A DNA stretch of 39,332 nt, from positions 1 through 39,332 of the forward strand of contig JAIOPD010000092.1 of assembly GCA_021414115.1 (NCBI GenBank), given 5' to 3'. The translations under genes and the position numbers were made by a program. The notes under the pieces were generated by a model. That model made no database searches. It worked only from the letters and a program-made list of their open reading frames with translations, and was not told where the DNA came from. Within the stretch, counting starts at the first letter, position 1; every line of letters starts with the position of its first letter. Source of the DNA: Planctomycetia bacterium. Its GTDB lineage: Bacteria; Planctomycetota; Planctomycetia; Pirellulales; UBA1268. Below are positions 9,011-17,482 of the stretch, one piece after another.

Positions 9011-10156
9011 TTACCGCGCGATGCGGATGAAGTCGCAGGCCGGAGCCAGACCGGCGGCCAGGCCGGTCGTCGGCCCGCGCACCGAGACCTCGTCGGCACC
9101 CACGCGGACAAGCATGCATTCGCAGTCGCGGCCGGTGTCGCCGCCACGGCCCTCGATCTGCACCCTCCAGTTGTCGCCATCGCGGGTCCACACACCTTCG
9201 GCGAAGCGACCGTCCGACGTGAACGTCCATGAACGGATGGCCTGGCGTTCCGGATCCCAGCCGATGATCTCCGTGACCTCGCGATCGGCGACGTCAGCCG
9301 CGGGCAGCAATCCGGGAATCGCGTCGTCGCCAGCGGCAGGACCGGTTTCGTCTTTGTCAGCCGTGACCGCATGGGTGCGGATCAGGAATGCCCGACCGGC
9401 GCTCCAGAAGCACCGCGTGCTTGCCGTCACCCCAGGACCGACGTCTTCCCAGATGCCAACGAGCCACGACAACGCATCGAGGGGTCGCGCGACCGCCCCT
9501 GCGGCCTCCGGCCGGGCCGCCTCGCGGACGCTTTCCAGCAGCCAGCGGCCATCCTGTTTGACGACGACCGCCGAGAAGCGGCTGCCGGCCCTGTTGCCGT
9601 CGCCGAACATGATCCGCGAGGTGCCATCGACGACGGCCACATCGGCACGCACCGGGCGAATGGCCTGCACGTCGATGTCGATGGTCGCGGCCGCATCGTC
9701 CGCGAACAACGCCGTGAACACCTCGCGAACCGCCTCCCGCCCCGCCGTCACCTCGCCGGAGTCGAGATCGATGTTCTCGCCGGCAGCGGTCCAGTGGGCG
9801 ACAAGAGCGGCGGCATCATGCTGATTGAAGGCCCGCAGATACCCTCCCAGCATGTCGCGAATCTCGGCCCGCTCGTCGGCGACGGCAGTCGGGGCAGCCG
9901 TCACGGACGCTTCCGGCGCCAACCGGCGCGGCTCGCCGACGCGGGCCAGAGTCAGTCGCGGCCGCGCTGCCGTGTAGGGACGGGGGCCCGCGATCACCAC
10001 CGGCACTGGCACCACGGCTCGCACCTGGTGGGCCTGGAGTTCGGGCTCCACCCGCTCTTCGCCGATCTCACGTCCGCCACGGCGTGAGGAGCATCCCGAG
10101 GCACCGATCAGGAGCAGGCCGACGACGGCCGCTCCACGGAATGACATCCGTTCCAT
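9011..10156 (-). CDS. Lipoprotein with SnoaL-like domain and C-terminal WLVGxW domain
   Basis: A 381-residue predicted lipoprotein: the signal VVGLLLIGASGC has a lipobox with the acceptor Cys at position 22. A disordered Pro/Arg stretch is followed by a SnoaL/DUF4440-like domain (~90-215; MLGGYLRAFNQHDAAALVAHW, GREAVREVF, VVDGTSRIMFGDG). A second domain starts at PLDALSWLVGIWED and contains IIGWDPERQAIRSWTF. The start at 10156 is set by an AAGGAGGG site 9 nt upstream; GTG 10159 and ATG 10147 are in frame but worse placed. The same two-domain architecture recurs in the gene at 17535, so they are paralogues. The function is unknown; SnoaL folds bind small hydrophobic ligands or act as isomerases. 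Confidence 0.82.
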   Translation of the reverse strand: MERMSFRGAAVVGLLLIGASGCSSRRGGREIGEERVEPELQAHQVRAVVPVPVVIAGPRPYTAARPRLTLARVGEPRRLAPEASVTAAPTAVADERAEIRDMLGGYLRAFNQHDAAALVAHWTAAGENIDLDSGEVTAGREAVREVFTALFADDAAATIDIDVQAIRPVRADVAVVDGTSRIMFGDGNRAGSRFSAVVVKQDGRWLLESVREAARPEAAGAVARPLDALSWLVGIWEDVGPGVTASTRCFWSAGRAFLIRTHAVTADKDETGPAAGDDAIPGLLPAADVADREVTEIIGWDPERQAIRSWTFTSDGRFAEGVWTRDGDNWRVQIEGRGGDTGRDCECMLVRVGADEVSVRGPTTGLAAGLAPACDFIRIAR

Positions 10157-10253
10157 CACGAGTCACCCTCCTTGTCGTGCAACCGGCGCGGCGGCCCTTG
10201 GCCGCCATCATCCGATGGCCATCAGGGTACCCGGTTTGGGGAGGAACGGACAG

Positions 10254-11807
10254 TCACTTCGCCTCGACCGTCAGCCCCGGGAAGTCGTCGGTGCGAAACG
10301 GCGTGAGGGGCAAACCGGCTCCGGAGTACATGTTGCACACCGGATTGTCGGCCCAGGCGTACCGCACTGCCACCGGGTCGGCCACCGTCTCGCTCCAGAC
10401 CTCGATGCGGCCGTCGCCGAGGACCGCGGCCTTTGCCGCCACGAACTTTCGGTCGGCGCCGGCGATCGTGAAGCCGCGCGGCTCGGCGACGTCGAACGGC
10501 CGCCATCCCCCAGTCGCATGGTCGAAGGAGAGCACGATCTTCGAGCCTTGCTTTTCCATCGACTTGTACAGCGGGCTGCGGCACGCAATGCCGGGCACCT
10601 TGTAGGTTTCGGCCAGCGCCCAGCGGGCCAGCCGCTTGGCCACGTCCTGCTTGTTTTTCGGGTGGATGTCCTTGCCCTCGCCGAGATCGATGATCACGGC
10701 TTCGCCCGTGTTGGGCAGGGCCTTCATCGTCAGCGTCTGGGCCTCGCGGAGTTCAGCCCAGGCGCTCTCGGCGGGCTCGGCCTTTTCGGCCTGGTAGTCA
10801 GCCAGCTGCACCCAATAGAAGGGAAAGTCTCCAAGCCCCCACTCCTCCCGCCATGATTTGATCATGAACGGAAAGAGGTCTCGGTATTGATACGCCCGGC
10901 CGGCGTTCGACTCGCCCTGGTACCAGATCGCGCCGCGGATCCCATAGCCGATCGACGGCACGAGGACTCCGGAGTGGATGTTGCCGGGACGGGCATTGCC
11001 CGTCATCTGACCTGCAGGGTTGGCCGGCTGTTTGGGCACCGGCTTTCCCTCCGCCTTCGCCGTCTCAGACGCCGCCTTCCACTCCGTCATCTTCTTCTCG
11101 AAGTCCGCCTTGGCGGCTTCGAAGCCCTCTTCCGTCTTCAGCCAGCGCTCGTGGATCGCCTTCAGCGCGTCGTGGGCAGCGAGCTTGTCGCGCTTCACCC
11201 ACGCCTCGGCGGCGCTGCCGCCCCAGGCATTGTCGATGAGCCCGACCGGCACCCCGAGCGTCTGGTGAAGCTGTCGTCCAAAGAGATACCCGACCGCCGA
11301 AAACTCACCGGCCGTCTCCGGCGAACAGACTCCCCACTTCCCGTTGAAGTTCCACTGCGGCTCCTGGGTGCCGACCTGCGGCACCGAGAGCAGGCGAATG
11401 TTGGGGAACTTCGCAGCCGCCTTCTCGATGTCGGGGTCGTTCGCCTGATTCAGGCTCCACTGCATGTTCGACTGGCCCGCGCACACCCAGACCTCGCCGA
11501 TGAGGACGTCGTCAAACGCGACGGTGTTCTTGCCCTTGATGGTGAGCGTGTGCGGCCCGCCGTATTCCTGCACCGGGTCGAGGAACACGTGCCATGAACC
11601 ATCGGCCGCAGCGGTCGTCGAGTGGGTCTGACCGCCGAGCGTCACCGTCACGGCTTCGCCCGCATCAGCCTTGCCCCAGACCTTGTTGCGAATGCCCTGC
11701 TGGAGCACCATGTGGTCTCCGAACATGTTGTTGAGCGACACGTCGGCCGCGGCGATCGAGCCGGCGGCGGCCAGAATGGCGGCCAGTGCGAAACGAATGC
11801 GGAGCAT
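10254..11807 (-). CDS. Secreted sialate O-acetylesterase (SASA family)
   Basis: A 517-residue enzyme predicted to remove O-acetyl groups from sialic acids or other acetylated glycans outside the cytoplasm. It has a Sec signal (residues 1-21) and an N-terminal beta domain (DHMVLQQGIRNKVWGKA), then the SGNH-like catalytic core: nucleophile Ser113 in VCAGQSNMQW, the IWYQGESN block at 294-301 and the Asp-His pair in DIHPKNK (380-386). A charged, probably helical insert lies at ~215-260. The ATG at 11807 is preferred because a GGGAGA site lies about 8 nt upstream and the signal peptide begins there; the frame stays open upstream only as noncoding shadow. It is first in a minus-strand run with the lipoprotein (97 nt downstream) and the transporter. 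Confidence 0.92.
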   Translation of the reverse strand: MLRIRFALAAILAAAGSIAAADVSLNNMFGDHMVLQQGIRNKVWGKADAGEAVTVTLGGQTHSTTAAADGSWHVFLDPVQEYGGPHTLTIKGKNTVAFDDVLIGEVWVCAGQSNMQWSLNQANDPDIEKAAAKFPNIRLLSVPQVGTQEPQWNFNGKWGVCSPETAGEFSAVGYLFGRQLHQTLGVPVGLIDNAWGGSAAEAWVKRDKLAAHDALKAIHERWLKTEEGFEAAKADFEKKMTEWKAASETAKAEGKPVPKQPANPAGQMTGNARPGNIHSGVLVPSIGYGIRGAIWYQGESNAGRAYQYRDLFPFMIKSWREEWGLGDFPFYWVQLADYQAEKAEPAESAWAELREAQTLTMKALPNTGEAVIIDLGEGKDIHPKNKQDVAKRLARWALAETYKVPGIACRSPLYKSMEKQGSKIVLSFDHATGGWRPFDVAEPRGFTIAGADRKFVAAKAAVLGDGRIEVWSETVADPVAVRYAWADNPVCNMYSGAGLPLTPFRTDDFPGLTVEAK

Positions 11808-12020
11808 CGAAGAGTCTCCCGGAAACACATGGATATTCGCCCAGACTTTGGAGGATAGCCTGCCGCCCCCCCTCGTGAAACCCACCCTCGCGAGGCGACG
11901 CCGCCTTAGAAACCCGGCGTGGTCACCTTCTGTGGATCCCAAGGGATTGGGTGTTTCTCGCATCCCGTTTATGCGCAGGGTATGGTGTGGTCGTTTTGTG
12001 TCCGCAGAAGGAGTTGCAGC

Positions 12021-13868
12021 ATGGCCGGTGACGAAGACCCCGATTCTCACGAACGCACCGACCCCGATGGGGGACGGTCGGCATCGACCTCCGCGGTGGC
12101 TATTCCGCTGGTCGCCCTCGGGCTCCTCGGGGCCGCGATCTGGCTCGGTTCCAAGCCCACGACTGTTCCGCAACCGGTGGTCGCACCGCTGTCCGGTGGC
12201 ACGACCGCGGCCGATCCCCTGCCCTCGTGGAGCGATGGGGCGACGAAGCAGGCGATCCTCGATTTCGTCGCCGCGGTCACCACTGAATCCGCTCCGACGT
12301 TCGTGCCCGTGGCGGAACGCATCGCCGTTTTTGATCACGACGGCACGCTGATCTGCGAGAAGCCGGTCGTGCATGGCATGTTCCTCGTCGACCGCGTGCA
12401 AGCGCTCGTCGAGCGGCGGCCGGAACTCGCCCACGAGGAACCCTATGCCACGATCCTCACGGGTGACCTCGAGTTCATCCGCAAGCTCGGCAAGAAGTTC
12501 TTCACCGAACTGACCTTCTCCACGCTCGCGGGAGTGCCCGAGGAGAAGCTGGAGGCCGAGGCCCGCGACTTCATCCGCACCGCCCGACATCCCGTGTTTG
12601 ACGTGCCGCTGCGTGAGGTCACGTACCAGCCGATGCAGGAGTTGATCGCCCTGCTCAGGTCGCGAGGATTCAGCGTCTGGATCTGCTCGGGCAGCGGGGT
12701 GCACTTCATGCGGCCCGCCGCGGAACTCTGGTACGGCATCGGGCCGGAACACGTGATCGCCTCGCGTCCGGTCACCGAGCTGCGGGAGGTCGAGGAGGCC
12801 ACGCCGGAGAATGAAAAACACCCGAATCGCCGGCTCGATCTCGTCGTCCTGCCGCACCTCCTCGTGCTCAACGACGAGGAGCGCAAGCCCGTGAGCATCG
12901 GCGAGCAGATCGGCCGACGGCCGATCTTCGCCGCCGGCAACGTCGGCACGACGGGCGACATCGAGATGCTGCGCTGGTCGCAGTCGGGTCCGCGGCCCAG
13001 CCTGCAGCTGCTCGTGCTCCACGATGACGCCGACCGTGAAATGTCCTACTCCGAACCGACCAACGAGTCGCTCGCCGCCGCCGCCGCGTACGGCTGGCAG
13101 GTCGTCCGGATGGCGACGGACTGGAGGCAGCCCTTCGCGAAGCCGCTGGTGAAACAGCAGCCGGTCGCTACGGGCCACGCGACGGCCCCCGTTGTGGCGA
13201 CATCGGCGAACGAACCGCAGGCACCGCCGACTGCTGCCATCGGCGAGGGTCCTGCGCCGACGAAGTGGGACGAGGAACTCGCGGCGTTCGAGCGGCTCGA
13301 TCGCGAGCGTCCGCCCCAGCCCGGTGGCATCGTGCTGCTGGGCTCCTCGAACATCCGCCTCTGGAACACGCTGGCCGATGACTTCCCGGGCATGAACGTG
13401 ATCAATCGCGGGGTCGGAGGCTGCCGGCTCGGTGAGTTGGCCGAGTTTGCCTCACGGCTGGTCGCCGCGGCGCGACCAAAAGTGATCGTCGTGGCCGCCG
13501 GCACCAACGACGTGAATGCGGGCGCGACTGCCGCAGAAGTCCGCGATGCCTTCGAACGGCTTGCCACCGAACTGCGTCGCGAGCATCCCGAGACCACGAT
13601 CCTGTTTCTGGCGATCTCGCCCACCGTGAAGCGGTGGGATCAAGTGGAACGACAAACCGCAGCCAACGCCGCGGTGAAAGATTTCATCGAGACGGCGAAC
13701 GATGGCCGGCTCGTCTACCTCGACGCCAACGCCGCCTTCCTGGGCCCCGATGGCAAGCCGGCTGCGGAGTGCTTCATGGACGACATGCAGCACCCCAGCA
13801 CAATCGGCAACTCGCGGCGGGCCGAGATCCTCCGGCCGGCGCTTCAGGATCTGCTCGACGGCCGTTGA
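12021..13868 (+). CDS. Membrane-anchored fusion of HAD-family phosphatase and SGNH/GDSL hydrolase
   Basis: A 615-residue protein. The ATG at 12021 is chosen because AAGGAG (12008-12013) stands 7 nt upstream; the frame is open to 11919 without support. Residues ~24-43 form one membrane anchor. The HAD domain (~75-370) has motif I in AVFDHDGTL (Asp105, Asp107), motif II in WICSGSG (Ser223) and a motif IV-like AAGNVGTTGDIEML (Asp313), closest to phosphoserine-phosphatase-like HADs. A Thr/Pro/Ala linker leads to an SGNH domain (~415-615): LLGSSNI (nucleophile probably Ser443), NRGVGG, AGTNDVN (Asn496) and DDMQHPS (Asp588/His591). A phosphatase plus an esterase in one exported chain suggests stepwise removal of phosphate and acyl groups from one molecule, but no substrate can be named. 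Confidence 0.88.
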   Translation: MAGDEDPDSHERTDPDGGRSASTSAVAIPLVALGLLGAAIWLGSKPTTVPQPVVAPLSGGTTAADPLPSWSDGATKQAILDFVAAVTTESAPTFVPVAERIAVFDHDGTLICEKPVVHGMFLVDRVQALVERRPELAHEEPYATILTGDLEFIRKLGKKFFTELTFSTLAGVPEEKLEAEARDFIRTARHPVFDVPLREVTYQPMQELIALLRSRGFSVWICSGSGVHFMRPAAELWYGIGPEHVIASRPVTELREVEEATPENEKHPNRRLDLVVLPHLLVLNDEERKPVSIGEQIGRRPIFAAGNVGTTGDIEMLRWSQSGPRPSLQLLVLHDDADREMSYSEPTNESLAAAAAYGWQVVRMATDWRQPFAKPLVKQQPVATGHATAPVVATSANEPQAPPTAAIGEGPAPTKWDEELAAFERLDRERPPQPGGIVLLGSSNIRLWNTLADDFPGMNVINRGVGGCRLGELAEFASRLVAAARPKVIVVAAGTNDVNAGATAAEVRDAFERLATELRREHPETTILFLAISPTVKRWDQVERQTAANAAVKDFIETANDGRLVYLDANAAFLGPDGKPAAECFMDDMQHPSTIGNSRRAEILRPALQDLLDGR

Positions 13869-14028
13869 CGGTCCGCCGGCCCGGAAACCCGCGTGGGAAG
13901 GAAGAAGGTGTCCCGAACTCGATGGGGAGACCCCGTGCTCCCTGGAAATCGGGAGTTCCGGATGCTGGGTTTTCCCGGGCGGTACTATCTGTCGAGGTCC
14001 CAAAAGCAGACAAAACGTGCCGCGGCCG

Positions 14029-14052
14029 CGTAAAAAACCCTTTTTTTGCGGA
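14029..14052 (+). terminator. Possible terminator after the HAD-SGNH gene
   Basis: An A6 run and a T7 run separated by CCC form an A:U stem with short GC flanks (CGCG/GCGG). It lies ~160 nt beyond the stop of the upstream gene. The stem is GC-poor and imperfect, so this is tentative; the T run could also serve as the U tract. Confidence 0.3.
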
Positions 14053-14146
14053 CCAAGCCGCAAGCAGCCACCCCCGCGTACGGGTGCATGATCGGCCAAA
14101 ACGCGGAGGCCAAAAAAAAGTGTTTTTTGTTTTACGACCCAAACCC

Positions 14147-14174
14147 TTGAAAGCCAGATAAGTCAACGTAATCT
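14147..14174 (+). promoter_or_regulatory. Candidate sigma70-like promoter for the YTV gene
   Basis: TTGAAA (14147-14152) and TAATCT (14169-14174) are spaced by 16 bp, close to the housekeeping consensus in an otherwise GC-rich genome, and sit ~130 nt before the GTG start. Nothing but sequence similarity supports it. Confidence 0.3.
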
Positions 14175-14297
14175 ATCCATCTTGCCAGGCGGCCGGCTGT
14201 TCGGTCGTCGCGAGAGATGGGTCTCTTCGATCGACCGGCGTTCGGACGCGTTCGAGAAAAGCCTGCTCGATTCTTCGTGTTTCCTTTCCTTTTCCTT

Positions 14298-14302
14298 GGA
14301 GG
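14298..14302 (+). promoter_or_regulatory. Ribosome binding site fixing a GTG start
   Basis: GGAGG (within TTGGAGG) lies 5 nt before the GTG at 14308. It decides the start of the YTV gene, because the frame is open upstream to 14182 and that extension lacks both a ribosome site and a signal peptide. Confidence 0.7.
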
Positions 14303-14307
14303 TTTGC

Positions 14308-16134
14308 GTGATTCGCAAAGTTCTTTCTTGCCTCCTGCCGGCATTCGCCGTCGTCGCCCTGTGCACCAGCACGTGGGCCGCGGACTGCGGTGCCTGCGGT
14401 GGCGGTTGTGAGGGTGCCGTCGTCAGCGGTGGTGCCTGTGGTGATTGTGGCAATGCCGGCGCAGCCTGCGGCGGCACCAAGACGGTGTATCAGAAGCAGT
14501 ACGTGACCGAGATGAAGACGGTCACCTCGACTGAATACACCACCGAGACTCGCGAGCGGACCTACACGGTCAACAAGCGCGTCCCGCGGACCGAGACGAA
14601 GACCCGCACGGTCACCGTGCAGGTTCCCGAGACTCGGACCAAGACCGTGAACTACACGGTCAACAAGAACGTGACGGAGACCAAGACGGCCGAATACACC
14701 GTCCAGGTCCCCTACACCGAGTCGGTCGAGCAGACCTACACGGTGAACGTTCCTGTCTCCGAGGAGAAGACCGCCACCTACACGGTGATGGTGCCGAAGC
14801 AGGAAGAGAAGACCTCGACCTACACGGTTCAGGTTCCCTACACCGAGGAGGTCGAGCAGACCTACACGGTGATGACCTCCGTGCCCGAGGAGAAGACCTC
14901 GACCTACACGGTTCAGGTTCCCTACACCGAGTCGGTCGAGCAGACCTACACGGTGAACGTTCCTGTCTCCGAAGAGAAGACCGCCACCTACACGGTGATG
15001 GTGCCCTACACCGAGGAGAAGGTTTCGACCTACTCGGTCAGCGTTCCCTACACCGAGCAGGTCGAGCAGACCTATTCGGTGAACGTTCCCTACACCGAGG
15101 AGATGACCGGCAGCCGGACCGTGCAGAAGCGCGTCCCGGTTCAGTCGTCGAAGACGGTGCAGGTCCGCGGTGGCCACTGGGCGACGGAGCAGGTCGAGGT
15201 CGCCTCGGCCGGCACCGACGCCTGCGGCTGCCCGTGCCCCCCGAAGACGTGCTGCAAGCGTGTCTGGGTTCCGACGTGCGAGACGAAGGAAGTCCCGGTC
15301 ACGACCTACCAGTGCACGACCGAGGAAGTTCCCTACTCCTACACGGTCACCAAGTGCCGTCAGGAGCAGCGGAGCCGAATGGTGAACGTGACCAAGTGCC
15401 GCACCGAAGAGCGCACCCGCACCTACACGGTGTCGAAGTGCCGTCCCGAGGAGCGGACGCGGACCTACACGGTCACCAAGATGGTTCCCGAGACGAAGAC
15501 CCGCTCGGTCAACGTCACGAAGTACCGGTCGGAGGAGCGCACCCGGACCTACACGGTCACGAAGTGCGTTCCGGAGACGAAGACCCGCAAGGTCAGCGTC
15601 ACCAAGTATCGTCCGGAGGAGCGGACCCGCAGCTACACCGTCACGACCTGCGTGCCGGAAGAGCGGACCCGCACCTACACCGTCACGAAGATGGTGCCGG
15701 AGCAGAAGACCCGTACGGTCAACGTCACCAAGTACAAGGCCGAGACCAAGACTCGGGAGTACACGGTGACCAAGTGCGTGCCGGAGACGATGACCAAGGA
15801 AGTTTCCTACACGGTCATGGTCCCGTCGCAGAAGGAAGAGTCGTACACCGTGACGGTGTATGACTGCGTACCCGAGACGAAGACGCAGACCTACACGGTT
15901 CGCGTCCCGCATACGGTGACGAAGGAAGTGCCGGTGCAGAAGTGCGTGACGGTCGCCGTCGAGGTGGCCGTTGAGAACGCCTGCGGTGGCTGCGGTGACG
16001 CCGGCTCGGCCGGTGCCGCTGGTGCTTGCGGCAGCTGTGGCGAGGCTTCGGCCTGCGACAGCTGCGGCGATGCTTCGGCCGCCGCTTGCGACTCGTGCGG
16101 TGGCCGCCGTCGCGGCTGCCGTCGCTGCAAGTAA
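14308..16134 (+). CDS. Secreted YTV-repeat protein with Cys-rich ends (planctomycete cell-envelope type)
   Basis: A 608-residue exported protein starting at GTG 14308. The signal is IRKVLSCLLPAFAVVALC...AWAAD-like. A Cys/Gly-rich N-terminus (CGACGGGCEG) is followed by 20 copies of the tripeptide YTV plus two YSV. The first ten sit in acidic units such as YTVQVPYTESVEQ; the last ten sit in basic units such as RTRTYTVTKCVPE. A Cys cluster (DACGCPCPPKTCCKRVWVP) lies between the halves, and the C-terminus is again Cys-rich (CGGCGDAG, DSCGDAS). This matches the Pfam YTV family described from Rhodopirellula, where such proteins are thought to belong to the wall. Disulphide or metal crosslinking through the Cys clusters is inference. 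A strong ribosome site and terminator suggest high expression. The minus strand is also open over 690 codons, by codon bias only. Confidence 0.88.
   Translation: MIRKVLSCLLPAFAVVALCTSTWAADCGACGGGCEGAVVSGGACGDCGNAGAACGGTKTVYQKQYVTEMKTVTSTEYTTETRERTYTVNKRVPRTETKTRTVTVQVPETRTKTVNYTVNKNVTETKTAEYTVQVPYTESVEQTYTVNVPVSEEKTATYTVMVPKQEEKTSTYTVQVPYTEEVEQTYTVMTSVPEEKTSTYTVQVPYTESVEQTYTVNVPVSEEKTATYTVMVPYTEEKVSTYSVSVPYTEQVEQTYSVNVPYTEEMTGSRTVQKRVPVQSSKTVQVRGGHWATEQVEVASAGTDACGCPCPPKTCCKRVWVPTCETKEVPVTTYQCTTEEVPYSYTVTKCRQEQRSRMVNVTKCRTEERTRTYTVSKCRPEERTRTYTVTKMVPETKTRSVNVTKYRSEERTRTYTVTKCVPETKTRKVSVTKYRPEERTRSYTVTTCVPEERTRTYTVTKMVPEQKTRTVNVTKYKAETKTREYTVTKCVPETMTKEVSYTVMVPSQKEESYTVTVYDCVPETKTQTYTVRVPHTVTKEVPVQKCVTVAVEVAVENACGGCGDAGSAGAAGACGSCGEASACDSCGDASAAACDSCGGRRRGCRRCK
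14710..14795 (+). repeat. 86-bp direct repeat inside the YTV gene, copy A
   Basis: This copy recurs 210 bp later (exactly 70 codons) with a single mismatch (GAGGAG versus GAAGAG). It encodes PYTESVEQTYTVNVPVSEEK and the following YTV unit. Near-identity at third codon positions points to recent duplication or gene conversion. Confidence 0.85.
14920..15005 (+). repeat. 86-bp direct repeat inside the YTV gene, copy B
   Basis: Second copy of the block at 14710-14795, in the same reading frame, differing at one synonymous position. Confidence 0.85.
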
Positions 16135-16181
16135 GCACTGACTGCCGTCGGGCCTCGTGCCCGACGCGTGCTGTGCCCACA

Positions 16182-16222
16182 GAAGGGGCCGGGCGTGAAA
16201 ACGCCCGGCCCCTTCGCTTTTT
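16182..16222 (+). terminator. Strong intrinsic terminator of the YTV gene
   Basis: GAAGGGGCCGGGCGT (16182-16196), loop GAAA and the perfect complement (16201-16215) make a 15-bp stem followed by GCTTTTT. It starts 47 nt after the stop. A smaller hairpin, CGTCGGGC/GCCCGACG at 16146-16166, precedes it. Confidence 0.9.
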
Positions 16223-16304
16223 CCAGGTCGTGGCTTGCGACTCACGCTCGATTCTGGTGCAGTAATGGCCTTTTACGGATGGGTTCCCGCAGGAGGCGGA
16301 TACG

Positions 16305-17408
16305 ATGAGTCAGGTCTGCGCCGATGTGATCGATGCACACCATGGTTCAGCTGGCGACGAACTGCCGACGGCGTCGGCGGCCTGGATCCATGAAGTTCGG
16401 AGGGCCGTTCGCAGCGCCCGCCACGATCTGTTCCGCGTGTCGCCCCTGCGGTATTGGGTCGACTTCCTCGTCAGCCTGACGGCGTCGTACGCCGCTGCCT
16501 CGGTCTACCTGCTCTCGCCGCTGGGCTCGTGGCAGCAACTCGTGGCCTTTCCCATCGCGACATTCTGGCTGTACCGGATGGGGTCGCTCGTGCACGAGGT
16601 CTGCCATCTTGGCGAACACGAAATGCCCGGCTTCAAGGCGGCGTGGAACATTCTCGGCGGCATCATGATCCTGATGCCGAGCCCGTTTTTCACCCGGCAC
16701 CATCGCGATCATCACAGCCAACGGTATTACGGCACCCCCCAGGATCCCGAATACGTTGCGAACTGGGTCGAGGGGGGCAACGCGACGAGCGTGCTGAGCT
16801 ATGTGCTCAAGATTCTGGTGATGCCCATCGCGGTCTTTCTCCGATTTTTGCTGGTGCCGCTCACGTTCATCACCCCGCAGGTCCGCGAGTGGACGCTGCG
16901 ACACGCATCGGCCCTCACCTTCAATCGCGAGTACGAGCGGCGGCTCACCGCCGCCGACCGGAGGGCGATCCTCGCCGTCGAGATCCCTTGTTTTCTTCGT
17001 GCCCTGATGATCCCGCTGCTCGTCATCCTGGGGCTCAACCCCTGGACCAGACTGCCGCTGCTCTACGCGCTGGCCGTGGCGACGGTCGCGCTCAACCAGT
17101 TTCGCTTCCTCGCCGACCACCACTGCGAGGGCGACGGGAGCCGCGTCGACATGGCCGCGCACATTACCGACTCCTGCAACTTCACCCGAAACGACCCGCT
17201 TACGCTGCTCTTTTTTCCGTTCTCGATCCGCTACCACGCGCTCCACCATCTCTTCCCGTCGATGCCCTACCACAACCTCAAACGGGCGCACGAGCACCTG
17301 GTGGCCACGCTGCCCGCCGACTCCCCCTATCGCTCGCTCGATCGACCGAGCTGGTGGAGCGTGGCGAAGCGGAGCATCTTCGGACCGGCGGCGACGGCGG
17401 CCGGCTGA
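16305..17408 (+). CDS. Fatty acid desaturase family protein
   Basis: A 367-residue membrane di-iron enzyme that probably introduces a double bond into acyl chains or a related lipid. The three histidine clusters are present: HEVCHLGEH (His97-His105), RHHRDHHS (His132-His137) and HALHHLFPSMPYH (from His311). An extra DHHCEG lies before the third. Several hydrophobic segments (~50-72, 78-92, 110-128, 165-190, 228-265) give the usual topology. AGGAGG at 16291-16296, 8 nt upstream, supports the ATG at 16305. It follows the strong YTV terminator, so it needs its own promoter, which I could not identify. Carotenoid ketolase-type enzymes share the fold and cannot be excluded. Confidence 0.87.
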   Translation: MSQVCADVIDAHHGSAGDELPTASAAWIHEVRRAVRSARHDLFRVSPLRYWVDFLVSLTASYAAASVYLLSPLGSWQQLVAFPIATFWLYRMGSLVHEVCHLGEHEMPGFKAAWNILGGIMILMPSPFFTRHHRDHHSQRYYGTPQDPEYVANWVEGGNATSVLSYVLKILVMPIAVFLRFLLVPLTFITPQVREWTLRHASALTFNREYERRLTAADRRAILAVEIPCFLRALMIPLLVILGLNPWTRLPLLYALAVATVALNQFRFLADHHCEGDGSRVDMAAHITDSCNFTRNDPLTLLFFPFSIRYHALHHLFPSMPYHNLKRAHEHLVATLPADSPYRSLDRPSWWSVAKRSIFGPAATAAG

Positions 17409-17482
17409 GGGCTGCCGACTCGGGCCTGGTTTTGTCCGTTCGGCCGCTTGCGTCGCGTGGGAAGAAATGGTCTTTTGATTGG

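Larger units (their letters stand above)
13869..14307. other. Long intergenic leader with A/T homopolymer hairpins upstream of the YTV gene
   Basis: This 439-bp stretch separates the fusion hydrolase from the YTV-repeat gene. Small open frames here do not look like protein genes. At 14029-14050 an A6 run, CCC and a T7 run are flanked by CCGCG and GCGG, and at 14112-14132 an A8 run faces T6 and T4 runs. Both can fold as A:U hairpins and could end transcription from the upstream gene. Downstream of them lie the candidate promoter and a ~130-nt leader ending in a strong ribosome site. Confidence 0.5.

Noticed and set aside
11808-13178. Long N-terminal extension of the esterase frame up to 13178
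   Set aside because: It overlaps the HAD-SGNH gene on the other strand. The real esterase begins at the signal peptide at 11807 with its own ribosome site.
13869-14166. Small open frames in the gap before the YTV gene
   Set aside because: No ribosome site, no domain, and they cross the A/T homopolymer hairpins.
14173-16245. 690-codon minus-strand frame opposite the YTV gene
   Set aside because: Its repeats (LRHRVGAG-like) simply mirror the YTV repeats. The plus strand has the signal peptide, ribosome site and terminator.
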